Assembly (NCBI GenBank): GCA_030762935.1
Contig: CM060895.1
Location: 74,941,001-75,005,000 of the forward strand
Source of the DNA: Hymenopus coronatus
Lineage: Eukaryota; Arthropoda; Insecta; Mantodea; Hymenopodidae
Length of the DNA: 64,000 nt
Direction of reading: 5' to 3'
Shown here: in pieces, positions 23,225 to 35,603 of the stretch
How positions within the stretch are numbered: the first letter of the stretch is position 1
Layout: every line of letters starts with the position of its first letter
The notes under the pieces: generated by a model
Databases searched by the model: none
Seen by the model: the letters and a program-made list of their open reading frames with translations, nothing else
Told to the model about the DNA's origin: nothing
Program-made: the position numbers and the translations under genes

Positions 23225-23695
23225 CATCAGATTTATTCGGCTTTTGCCACTAGTCGTTTTCCCGCGCATGGCTTAATACTATGTAACCAGTTTAACATGC
23301 ATTGCCTCTTGTAGAGGACTAGCCAACGATGAGTTGAAGGCGGGTGGATGTCAACAGTTTCGAGGCTACCTTAATGAAATGGGACATTTCCAAAATTTAC
23401 ATTCGCTTGCATCTCGTAAACTCACAATCGCAGCATTTATGCTGATGGGATAACTAATATTCTTCCAGTTCGGAAGTAGCACTAAACCATGCAAATTATA
23501 TGATCGGTGTTCACTTCCATCTCGCGTGTAAAGAACGCACAAAGTGTCCTGGTGAAAAACAGCTGTTTACAAAGTCAGCAATGCATGGTTTAATTCCACA
23601 CCTCTCCTATGAGACGAGGGGCTCGTTTAACTAATAATGATGTCATGAATTTAAACCCATTTGCGCTAAAGGTTGAATAAATCTGAAGACCCGGT
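23225..23695. mobile_element. Possible small element with about 25-base inverted ends
   Basis: ATCAGATTTATTCGGCTTTTG near 23227 is matched in reverse complement near 23668-23693 (GGTTGAATAAATCTGAAG). Inside, TAAACCATGCA (about 23482) and TGCATGGTTTA (about 23580) form a second perfect inverted pair. No coding potential or clear target duplication was seen. Confidence 0.3.
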
Positions 23696-23794
23696 ATCAA
23701 CATTCAGGATAGTTTACGTGTTTCGCTTCAGAGGAAGCCTTCCCAACGGTGACTAATATTTCCACATCTCATTCTTTCGGTTGATTTGGAATGT

Positions 23795-24452
23795 ATTGTA
23801 CAATTTTACTTCCACCACCATCTAAATAGGAAGAAATGGAAATCAATTTAAAAAAAATATTTTTTGAAAAAGTTCCATATGTGTGGACAGGATAACTCAA
23901 AAACGAAAAGTCTGTTATTTACCAAACTTGGTATTTAAGTTTTAAGGATGTGACACAAGATTTTCAGGAAATTCCCCCCACCCAAAACTACTTTTCATAG
24001 AAAATGTTTCGAAATTTTAAATTTTCTAAAAAAAAATGTCTTTTACGATTTTGATTAAAATACTGTATATTAAATTGTTTAAATGGCATACAAAATGCAT
24101 TTCTTGAATTCATTAGAATTAGCCTCAGAATTACTTTTCATTCTGAATAACTTTTGCTTAAATGGTAAGCTGTAAGGTAGTTCTCATTAAAACACATCAT
24201 TTATGTCATATAGCTATTTTTTTTAGAGCTAACAATTTCAAAGTTATTCCCTTTATTGGTTTCAATTTTAAAATAATTAAACTTTTCGTCTGTTTCATCT
24301 CTCTTTTGTTTTACTCCTGCCTTGGAAAGTGAACCGAAATTAAATGACAATCGCAAAGCGACAGGTTTTAAAATAGTTGACTGTCTCTTTAGTCTAGTGT
24401 AGTTCCTTATTTCCCTTCTACTTATAAAGAACCACTGCTGATAATGTATTTT
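23795..24452 (-). repeat. Rep-A unit, internal
   Basis: GATAACTCAAAAACGAAAAG, ACCAAACTTGGTATTTAAG and CTTCTACTTATAAAG are clear. The hairpin end is eroded and the far end is cut by the next copy. Confidence 0.65.
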
Positions 24453-25203
24453 GATTTTACTAATTCCAGCATGTATATACGATGTACCTAATGGATAGAA
24501 CAGGTATTTTATTCCATTAAAAAACATGTAACTGTGTATTTGTGTTTGTGCGTGTGTGTGTGTCTGTGGTCACCATAGCTCAAAAAGAAAACATCGATTT
24601 AACACTAAACATGGTACTCTTTACATGGAATTTTTTTTGAAAGTTTTGATTTCCTCAAAAATGACTAAATATTTTTATAAAATGGCATATATTTAAGATA
24701 TTTTCATAACAAACGAAATGTATATCATGAATTTGCTGGGAAGACCTCTTCATTCTACATAACTTTTGTATAACTTTTGCATAACTTGTAAACTGTAGAA
24801 GATTGACAAAAACTTACTACTCAGCAAATGTAGAGCTCATTAAAATACACAATTTATATCACATACATTTTTGTTGTTGTAAAATTATCCATTTTCGAAA
24901 TATTCTGAATTATTGGCTTCTGTTTTAAGCTACTTGTAACGTTTCTCAAAGGAGATGACATCTCTCAAAGTCGTCCCTCTTTGATTTATTCCTAGCAAGC
25001 AAAGTGAATCAAATTTCAATGGTTTCACGTAACGACTGGCTTTTAAAAGATTTGACTACCGCTTTAGCCTAATGTATTCCCTTATTTCGCTCCTACTTAT
25101 AGAGAAATAAGTAATAGGCCAATCCTTGTCAATGTTAACGTCATCTCCATTAGTATGATGAAGATTAGAGAAAGTCATGTAATGGTATACCTCGGATTTT
25201 TAT
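24453..25203 (-). repeat. Rep-A copy, near complete
   Basis: It has a degraded hairpin (CATGTATATACGATGTACC), the TG block at 24540-24562 and the far end TTAGAGAAAGTCATGTAATGG. Confidence 0.7.
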
Positions 25204-25362
25204 GCACATATTGGCCTCCAGGTATGACCTAATTGACCACCAGGAAAGAGAGAATTACTGAGAAAGATCACAAGCACAGAAATCACCACAAAAACCCGTG
25301 CCAAAGAAGGCTGGGGATGTTTATTAGGTATAGTTTCAAATCAAATCCATACATAGCTCGTT

Positions 25363-25474
25363 GATCACTCGACCACGGAGGCAGTCTGACTTCTCACCCG
25401 GATGTCCCGGGTTCGATTCTCGGCTGGGGCGTGGAAGTTTTCTTTAACCAGAATTATTCCTTATCGCCCATAGA

Positions 25475-25523
<49 letters not shown>

Positions 25524-25552
25524 TTTCAGGAAAATAAAATGATTTAAACCAA
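25363..25552 (+). mobile_element. tRNA-derived SINE with GT microsatellite
   Basis: It has a head with TCCCGGGTTCGATTCTCG, then TTAACCAGAATTATTCCTTA and a perfect GT run. It ends in AAAATAAAATGATTTAAACC. Copies of the same family are at 58031 (+), 60461 (-) and 1720 (-). Confidence 0.7.
25479..25521 (+). repeat. (GT)n microsatellite
   Basis: About 21 perfect GT units inside the SINE at 25363-25552. Confidence 0.9.
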
Positions 25553-26016
25553 ACGTAAAGAACCTACAGACAACGAGTTGTAGAGTGCTTTATCTAGTGA
25601 GGGCTTTGAGAATTTTAAGAAACAAATTAGAGCATAGTAGCCCTGTTTTGATTAATTAAAATTTACTAATCTTAGTGTTTACAATTTAACAATTTTCAGC
25701 TGGTAGAGGAAATATAGTTTTAAATTAATTTCTGAAAAGCATACTCGTATACATGCAAGAATTAATCACTTACTGGCTAAATAAAATGGGATCTAGTTCT
25801 TTAATTATGGGTCCGAAATTATTTAATAAAATTTCATCAATGTATCATAAGTTATCATTTTCCCTTTTTAAGGAATTTGTTTTCTAATTGGTTAATTTTA
25901 AATCCCTTTAATGTTTTAGATGCATATCACCAATGTTATAATTATATGTGCATCTGTTGTGATAAAGCCAGCCACTGTTTCCAAATTTAAGGCTAGAGAA
26001 GCTACTAACTAATGTG

Positions 26017-26017
<1 letters not shown>

Positions 26018-26056
<39 letters not shown>

Positions 26057-26076
26057 GTTGTTGTTGTTATTATTAT
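26018..26076 (+). repeat. (ATT)n / (GTT)n microsatellite
   Basis: A run of ATT units followed by GTT units, then imperfect ATT-rich sequence, 0.5 kb before exon 1 of the cysteine-rich gene. Confidence 0.9.
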
Positions 26077-26122
26077 TTTTGCCATTATTTTTATTATTTT
26101 ATTGTTAATTATGTTTTATCAT

Positions 26123-26197
26123 TATTAATTATTATTTTATAATTATTAATTATTATTTTATAATTATTAATTATTATTTTATAATTATTAATTATCA

Positions 26198-26235
<38 letters not shown>

Positions 26236-26240
26236 CTCTC
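26123..26240 (+). repeat. 21-bp minisatellite followed by (ATT)n
   Basis: A unit of about 21 bases built on ATTATTTTATAATTATTAAT repeats about 3.5 times (26123-26205), then runs into ATT repeats to about 26235. Confidence 0.75.
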
Positions 26241-26573
26241 ATTCAGGAGTCCTATTCTTATTTTGAGAGTAAAATGTATTTTAGTTAATAGGTTTTGAAT
26301 TTCTAAAATATATTTTAAAATAATTATTATTTGATTTTATAAAGCTTTGAATAATAGTATTTAACGAGTAAGTAATTATTGAAATATCTACAATACCAGT
26401 GAAATGTGGAAAATAAGGCCTTAGGTCTTCCTGAGGTGTTCGTAAAATGTAAGTTTGATGTAGAAGGAAGGAAGGTTAGGAGTTAAAAAAAAATCATTGT
26501 TTACCTAAATTTCCATTTTTGCTCCAAATGTATCTTATCTGCTAATATTTGTTTCAGGTTCTCTGAAACCATA

Positions 26574-26675
26574 ATGTCACGAACTATTTTTGTGATTCTC
26601 TTTGGTGCTATAATGTTAATAGTAGTAGATAAAGCAATTTCATGGTCACCAACCTGCAATGCACCTGGACAACCT
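26574..26675 (+). CDS. Coding exon 1 of the 14-cysteine protein (signal peptide)
   Basis: There are 34 codons from ATG to the donor CCT|GTAAGT, ending in phase 0. The exon encodes the signal peptide and the first mature residues SWSPTCNAPGQP with one cysteine. The ATG lies 16 bases after a probable acceptor (AG at 26556-26557), so the 5' untranslated region seems to be split by an intron. Alternatively the transcript starts just upstream. Confidence 0.7.
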
Positions 26676-29600
26676 GTAAGTAATTTGGTGTTAATGGATA
26701 AAAAAATCATGTAAATGTTTCACACAAGCTTTTCTTTTTCTTCTCATTTTCATGGTTGTTTTATTTATTTTACAGTTTTTTTTCTACTTACTTTTTGTTA
26801 ATCTTTATATAGAATCACTGTTGTTACATTTAGGTAACACCATGGAATGTTATGCTATTTTTGTAGGTTAACATGACATTCAGTTATATTATGCATTTGG
26901 CAACTTAGCTTATTTTAATTGTGGAACTATTGTGTAAATTCATACACTCACTCAGTTTATAATGTTATTCTAACTTCTAAGAGATAAATATAAATTCAGT
27001 CATTTTTAAATTACTATCACTGCAAATTACTATGTCTCGGAAGTCGAAGAATTATAAATTGCCCAAAATTATGTTTTTCCTCTATAGTGGTGTGATGGCG
27101 TAATTACTGGCCCCAGCCAGTTTTATTTGGAAATGTTGTATAATAATTTTGAACATTGCCTCTGCCTTTTCCTTACCTTTTATGGCCTTTGTCAGAGATC
27201 ATTAGCACTCCAGCACACACAGTACATTTCTAGAAAACAATCTGTTTTTATTCCTCGGCATAAAGGAGGGCAGGAAATACTCCTCGCCACTTCTGTTGAC
27301 AGTTGTTCTCTCATCCAGAATGTTGTTTCTCTATTTAAATTGTGTATTAGACTGAATCTTACAAAATTATGGTTTTTACACCCTTTTTTTGGGCTCAGCT
27401 CCCTATTCAATTCAACTCATTGTTCCTGTTGAATCATTTACAGCAAAATATACAATACATCAATGCTACAGATATGCAGAAAATAGAAAATAAGTATTTT
27501 CAAATTAGAAAATAGGCATGACTATTTCATAAAATAATTTGAATTGTTTAAAACACATTATATAAAATTAATTTATTATGGGAACGTGCATTTCACCCAT
27601 CAATTTCAAAGTAAAGTGTGACAATTATTGTGTAATTGGTCACTTGTTAAGCCATTTAGAAGACATTCTTTCATAGAAAAAATTAAAATTAGTCAGACTT
27701 GGAGTGTAACCACACAATTGAAGTTTGCCATTTTAGTAGTGATATTTATGAAAGTGATCTTTGGATTTGTAGAATGTGAGGTGTTAAATAAATACATTTT
27801 TCTGCCAGCCTTTTTTATTGTTCTCTCATAAACAGGATGTGAAATTATGGTGGTTATAGTAACTTGAAAAAGCATTTACAGACCCAGTAAACAGCATAAA
27901 GGCTCAGCTAATTACATTATGGAAAAAGAACTACATCTATTTGGCAGGAAGCAAGGATGAAATTTCTCTCTGTGGACAATTTCTCATTGAAATATGCCTA
28001 AGTGTACTTAAATCTATAAAATGTTTATTTATTAATCAGCTTTTTAATTTTACATGAAGAATTTTGATGCTATCATGTGGTCTGTGTTGAATGCTTTTTA
28101 ATAGTTTTTTTAATTAGTTACATCCACTAACCAATGCAGGAGTTACCATTGTATTTCACCCCATAAATTTGGTATCAAGATTTCATAGGCAGATGTTTTG
28201 TAGTCCCCTGAATCCAAAAACAAATCTCTGTGTCGCCATGTCTATGTATGTCTATAAACAGCATAGCTCAAAATCTAAAAGGCTGTAAAATAGAGATTTC
28301 CAATAAAATCTACCACTGCTAACTAATTTTTACATGGAATATTTTTCAAACATTTTGGTGTAATGATAAATGGCTCTAACAATTTTGATTAAAATATCAT
28401 ATGTTTAAGGTATTTTTATGCCAAATTAAATGTGTATCTTGAATTTTCTGGCAATAGCCTCTAAAGTTCTATTCAGTGTGGATGATTTTTGTATGACTGC
28501 TAAACCATTTATTAGAAGAAAAACTCATTGCAATGAAAATGTAAATTTTGTTAAAACACACAACTTATTTCACATATTTTTTCTGTTAATCATTTCTGAG
28601 AAATTCCTTATTATTGGTTAGTTTATAAATACTTGCGTATTTCTCAAATGAGAAAGTGTTATTCATTTTTCTTTCTCCTGGCTGAGCAAGGAGAAAGGAT
28701 GTCAATGACTAATATACTTATCAGCTTTTAAAATATTTGACTATTGCTGAGCTTATATATTCACTTATTCTGATATATCTGCAAGGAAGTACATAATAGA
28801 AGTATTTCTGCAAATGTTTATATTGATCTACATGAAGTAGATAATAAATTAAGGTTTTGTAAGTTTATGAGTAAGTAAAGAAAGTCATACAAATGAAGAA
28901 CATCATACTGTTTTTGATAATATTTATTACTTTATTATGTGCATGAGTTAAATATATATTGTTTCATTGTCTTCCCTTTGAGAATATTATCACTTCAAGA
29001 CCTGTGTCTATCTGAAACTTGCGCACAGCTGGAAATAATTCTTCTTGTTTTTTCCGCTGTAAGAACCCATTCAGTCAGCACAGCTAAACATCTGAATGCT
29101 GCTGAGTTGCCCTCCGTGGTGTAATGGCTACCATGCTAACTTCATATACCCAAGGTCGTGGGTTCAAAAACAGCATCATGGATTTTTTTCGGGTGTAAAA
29201 ATCCTTAGTATGGCTTCCTTCGGAAGGTAGGTAAAGCTGTGGGCCTCATGTCGTAGATTTACGTAAAAGAACCTCAAGCCTGGTAGAGAGGCTCTGAGCA
29301 AAATTAAGCAGTCTTTTACGCCCAGTATAGAATGGGTTGCTGAGAATCACGGCAGTTAAAGAGCATCCATAAATAAAACACCATTTAATTTAATTTATCT
29401 GAATGCTGCTTACAAATTCTGTACATAACTAAGCACTTTTTGTTAGTTTGATATCATTTCAAGGAAAAAGTATATTTTCATTTAACCCTGTCATTATAAA
29501 GAGGTAGTTACTATTTTGGTATTGTGTAAAATACGTATATCATTATGATGTATGTGTCAATAACAAAAATGACATATTTCCTATAGCAATGATATGATAC

Positions 29601-32600
29601 CGATATTCTTTTCTCTGAGCTAGAAAGTTGCAAAAATATCTATATATTATGAAATAGAGAAAAGTTAAGAACCAAATTTATAATTACTATTTTGTATTGA
29701 TAGTAGGTTACATCACAGTCCATAATACCTGCTCACTTCTCTCAAGAAGGAATGCAGCAAGTGGTTGTCTTGCTTACTGTTCAATATGTCAGATGCTGCT
29801 GCTGATGATGATGATGTTGATTATGGTGATTATGATAAAGAAAATGCAAGAAGAGAATTTCCTACAATTTGTATTGCTTATGATTACATAAAATGTATTC
29901 AACTCATAGAAAATTTTAATGATGTTTGTGAAAATTGTCGTGACTGCTCATACAACAAACGCTCACATGGTCATAGTCATCAACATTATCCACTTTTTGC
30001 ATTAACTACTTTGATATGAATACTATAATGTATAATAGATGTATGTTAATTTGCCTGTGTATAGGGAAAGCCATATGATATTTTATTAATGTTTGATAAG
30101 TATTTAGGCAAAGCGACTAAAGAAATATAAATGTAGAATATTTTACATCAGAAGCTAAAAGGATCTAAGCATCAAATGAAATGTTTAATTTAAACCTCCC
30201 AGAAATAAGTTATTTTATTAATTTTATTTACATGTAGAGTAGTATAAAATCATATTTCTGGTTCTTACTTTTGCTAAATTTGAAGATGATTTAAATTTAG
30301 CTCATGCTCTATAAACAGATTTGAAGAATGGGTATTTACTTGTCCCCTTTTGTCTTCTGTCACAAGAGATACCTTTAGTAAAAGCCATTGTACTTGTTAA
30401 ACATAAGTCATTTAATTTTCACCTCCATTATTCTATACAAGCAACATAAATCTCAAGCTAATTAATAGGATAGCTTATGTAAGAACTACAAGCTGATAAG
30501 CTGACTTCACTCACTCACTTAATCTGAAGTGTATGCCAAACAAGAAAGTTTTATAAAGCTGACATATAGGTTATTGTTTATCATAATCACATATTCATTA
30601 CTTTTTCAGTGTCCAGTATCTCCAAGTTTCTGCTGTGGTGGATGCTGCAAAAATGGAGTCTGCATAAACTGTGAGTAAAATAGCTTATCAAAAATTTTAA
30701 TTAGAAGTATATGAAACTTTAATGTTTTGGCAATCATATAAATTTGTAACATAACTATGACATACACGCACACACACATAGGATTTGTGGTGAATAAAGC
30801 AGCGCAGGGGCAGGTTTTCTCTGGGTTCTCCAGTTTCCCCTGCCATTGCATTCCACTGGTGCTCTATCTTCATTCCATGTATCGTCAGTGTCATTGCCTG
30901 CATGCCATATGTAGTAAAAGCGGGCGTAAAACACTATACAAAAAAACACACATGCAAACACACACATATCCATGCATTCAGCCACACAGAATTCTGAAGT
31001 TGGGTGAGTATTTGGGCCCATTTCTCTTAGTCCTTCCAAACATTTTTTTAATCACTCTACATATTTGGAATTCTCTCCTTTCCCCTCTAATAGCCTAAAG
31101 TTGATGGCAGGTCTGATAGCAATGTCACCTTTTATTTACAATACCAATAAATTACAACATTAGATACTTAGCATGAGGGCTCATGTGGGTAAATTATATA
31201 ACATTGAATCCTTAAATGCAGGTAGTTGGATTTTTTCCAGATACCCAGTTTAAATGTAGAATATGCCCAGAAAATTTAGGACATTTTGTTAAATTTTTCT
31301 TTTTTTCCCATACAAGTCATGGTAGGACAGGAGTTAGATGGATCTCCCAGTCTTCATCTGGTTGCTGTCTTGGAAGCTTAGATGGTGACTGGGAGATCCA
31401 TGCAACTCCTGCCCATCGTTCATGGCATTGACTTTTTCAGTCTGACTCTGTCTGATATACAAGGTGGTTCACTTGACCTTTATTCTCTGATTTTATACAA
31501 CCCGCAGATTACAGTCAAACTTGAAAACATCGGTCCCAAGACCTGTCTTCTGCATATTAACATTACAGACTTTGGTACTGCAAGTTATAGCTAAACAGTA
31601 CCATATTTGGTTAATGCATGCTGTTATCATGAGCTCCAAGATACTCGATTTAGGTTTGATTCTTCCAGAAAATTGACAATTTTCCCCCCACTTTCTTTCG
31701 TCCTGTTTTGACATAAAGCTAGATGGGATATTGGAACATTTTTTAACTTGTTTATTTCTTTCAACTGAGTCTGCATATCTAATGGGCTGTGAGGTTCATA
31801 GTAGATAATCTTAGCTGTAGGTATAGCACATACCTACATGTTTACTTAGTGCATTTGTATCTAATGGGGCATGTCTAGTTCTAAAGTGTCTTCTGGTTGT
31901 ATTCACATACCCAACGAGGGTTCCAGCTGCCAAAATTTTGCACAGAACATTCTCTAACTACGAAGAACAATCAATAACATGTTAGGTGCTCTAGTATTGT
32001 GCAATTGCTTTTATTGACTGTATATGTCTTGAAAATTTCCTTTATTATTTAAAGTCTTTTTCATAATAATTAAAATGAAAATTAAGGATCAAAAACTAAA
32101 GATCATGTAAAATGAATTTTCTCTCTTTCTTCTTTCGTATAAGTTTTTGTTTACGCCTAAAATTATTAGAGTGACAAACATTGAACTAACTTTCCACCTT
32201 GATGAATAATACATAAAGAAGAAAAAAAAGTGCATGCAGACTGTGGGACTCAAAATGCTGACATACTGGAAGTGTTAAGGGAACATGAAATTAACCAGTT
32301 GAGCTGTAATCATTCTGCCCTGTTTACCGTTAAAACTGCAGGTATAGTGTCACTCATGTGTCCTTCTCCACTTTTGATCTTTTTATAACTGTTGTGTGTC
32401 TACTATTGTAGCTTAAGCCGTTCGTTTAACCTACATTCATTATAATTTACGTTGCAGAGTATGACAGAGATCCTATTGATATAACATGTACTGTAACAGG
32501 AGATATTAAGCACATGTTTTTTGAATAGATGTAAGTATTGCTGCTAAGGCCTATTTTTCTATGAAGAGCAGGCTAGATTTGCATGGTTACCAAAGGTCAA

Positions 32601-35030
32601 CATGCTCGGTAATTTCGACCTTATTGCTTTCAGAGCATGAAGTGTTGCCTATCTGCAAAAATAATAAGGGACAGGTGAACCATCTGGTATTTTAATGGTT
32701 AAGAGATAACTGGGTAACTTTCGATCTGTAAAATCAATAAAATTCCATATCTTTACTCATTTACATATGTTTTTTCATCAATGTTTTAGTTACACATTGC
32801 TAAAGTCTGTTTTTTCTTACCTTACTCTGCATGTGAACATTATGATGTGCTATAGTCCTCTATTATTGGCTGCTGGACTTACAACTGCTTAGTGCCACAG
32901 AAACTAGTTCTCTAGTTAAAATAATAATATATTTTCTGCATTCCGAGTATTTTGACTAAATTAATTTTCTTTCAAGCAATGGCACATCTGTAGGTTATTA
33001 TTTTAAGATATGAGAGAAGGTTATCACTCTTTTTATACTGTTTATAATAGCAGCACATGCAGCTTCACAGAGCAAGCCGAGTTGAAGCTTCAGTTTATTA
33101 ACGGTCATTATTTACGGAGGGTAAAAGCATGTATTTCTCGTTATGTGAGCAAATTGTGTATAATGGCAAAAAGAGAAAAAAAACATACTCAGTAAGTGAG
33201 ATAAGTTGATAGTTTGTGAAAACTGCTTTGTGGCAAAAAACATTCAAACTGCTAGAGGTTAGGGCGCTGTTTAATGAAGCATTGTTGCAAGTTGACGTCA
33301 TCAATTAGAAAGGAGCAATTACTCATATGATGAAAGAGAAAACAAAATGCAGCAGTTAGATAGGAATATTATTGAGAGCATTGTCATTTATCTGACAACA
33401 AACCTGACACTGTGAAATCGGATTCTGATAAGAAAGATGTTGCTCCATTACTGGATACTCTGTAATTGTGTGTTATGCATTTGTTGCATGTTTCCAACAC
33501 TTACTTGCACAAGTTATACATGCTTTTTAGGTTTCCATTTAAGTTATTTCATCTGTTCATTTCACGTGAAGCCATATTTAGAGTGGGAACAGCCTTAGCC
33601 GATGCATAAGAAAGGAACATGGGTGGATACATTTAGATGTGTATAAAAACAAGGTTTAGGTGAACAATATGTTATTATCACTACTATTGTGTGATTGCAT
33701 GAACACTTTGTGTTTTGAAAACTACAACTTAAATAATATGTATCAGAACAACCTCTTTACTAGGTTATATGTTCATTCTATATTCAATTTTAAGCATTAT
33801 TTCCTATGATGTAACACTTAAGATGCACTTTTGAGAGAATTTTTGGAATACTGAAGCCATCTGTTGATACACAACATATTCAAACTGTCTGTAAATATAC
33901 ATTATATGCCTCACACCCCCAAAAACAGTCAGTCATGTGGTTGATAGATAATTAATGTTTTATTGCATTAAAAATAAACATTTTATTTAAACATCTTCCA
34001 AAAAAGCACTCTCTTCACAAGAACAGAGTTTTATTGTTACCTGTTTCTTTAGAGAACAATGTTAACTTTTCTTTCATCTGTATGTTGTATCATATGAAAT
34101 ATATACTCATCTTATTTGATAAAAAGAAATATTGTTATACATCTAAAAGTATTTTCAGCAGTATTTAAATTGCCATTTGTTTAACTGCCAAGATAGGTTT
34201 AACAAATTAAGACTAAGCATCCCACTAAGCTTAGCACAATGAAGGGCTTGATAGGAATGAATTGCAAAAGTTATGGTTCAAGGTTCTATTTTCTGATCTC
34301 ACCACAAATAATGTAAAGATTATTTATTATTGTGAACATCAACTATTTTGAGAGGGCACTTAATCCATGTGATAGTATCCAAAGAAGAATAACCAAACAC
34401 AATCTCTGTATATTGCTACATTTTGTGATAGCTCCTTCACACTGGCAGTGTGTAGCGTAAGTCGGAGAATTGAATAAAGCTTAAAGTTCATTATTATAAC
34501 TGATAATTGAGCCAGTTCAATTCAGCCTTTTTTGCTGCTACCCTTCCACTGCCCATCATTGTATTTAAATCCCTTGGTTGATTTACAATTATATGTAAAT
34601 GGCTTATACAGATATATGTTTAGTAAACTGTAAACTATATCTCAAATCAGTAATGTATAGCGAAGGTATTGTATTTCACCCATAACTTACATACTAATGT
34701 TTCACTGGAAACATATGTTTGAGATCCCCTGATACCAAAATGAATTTTTTTAGAAAAAGGTCAATGTGTGCACATGAGTGCATATGTAGTGTTGTGTGTA
34801 GGGAGAACATCGCTCATAAAACAAAAAGACAATTAAATACCAAACTTGGTATTTAAGTTTAGTGTGTTTCAAGCATACAACACAAAGATTTTGAAGAAAA
34901 TCCCCCCCCCATCCCAAACTACCCTTTACATGGAAAAACTTCTGAAAAGTTTAGTTTCGTTTGATGAAGCTTATTGTGATTGCTAAATGGTGAATAAATT
35001 GTGATTGTTCTTATTACATTTATTTATTAC

Positions 35031-35082
<52 letters not shown>

Positions 35083-35569
35083 GTTGTTGTTGCTATTGTT
35101 TTAGGAATGTTAAAGGTTATATTTATAAAGGATAAAGAGGACTCACAAATAATTTTATACAGAAATTGATGAATGATAAATTAATTTAATTATCATTGGC
35201 AATTTAAAATGTCTTCCATATTATAATCTTAGGTAAGGCTACTAATATTAGTGTAGATTAATTGTGCACACGCATGCATGCACAATGTTTAACTCAATTT
35301 GAATATTTTGAAAAAAATTTACATACAGATTTTGGGATTTTCACCACTTGGAAGAAATACAGTTTGAATGTAATGAAGAAGACTATTGTGTGTTTCAGTA
35401 GAATGCTGAATTAAAGGTCTTGAATTTCTATTTAAAATATTTAGGGCTAGACTTCACATATCAAAAACAAAGATACTAATGCAAAATTCTGTAATTTCGT
35501 TTTCATTCATTCAAAGCTTGAGATATCACCTGCAGTGCCACAAGTAGTAAAAGCGGGCATTAAACACTA

Positions 35570-35603
<34 letters not shown>

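Larger units (their letters stand above)
22863..23794. other. Island of higher complexity between Rep-A copies
   Basis: It contains the weak exon candidate (22984-23145) and the possible inverted-ended element (23225-23695). The base composition is less AT-rich than the flanks. Confidence 0.35.

Noticed and set aside
26501..26710. A 69-codon minus-strand frame over exon 1 of the cysteine-rich gene
   Set aside because: It is the reverse-strand shadow of a better supported spliced exon with a signal peptide and a donor site.
27127..27432. A 101-codon frame in intron 1, and its 72-codon antisense partner
   Set aside because: No motif, no signal peptide and no splice sites in phase with the exons were seen.
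29697..29891. A Met-rich frame (LLLMMMMLIMVIMIKKM)
   Set aside because: It is a shifted reading of a GAT triplet run; the overlapping frame from 29747 is the better candidate.
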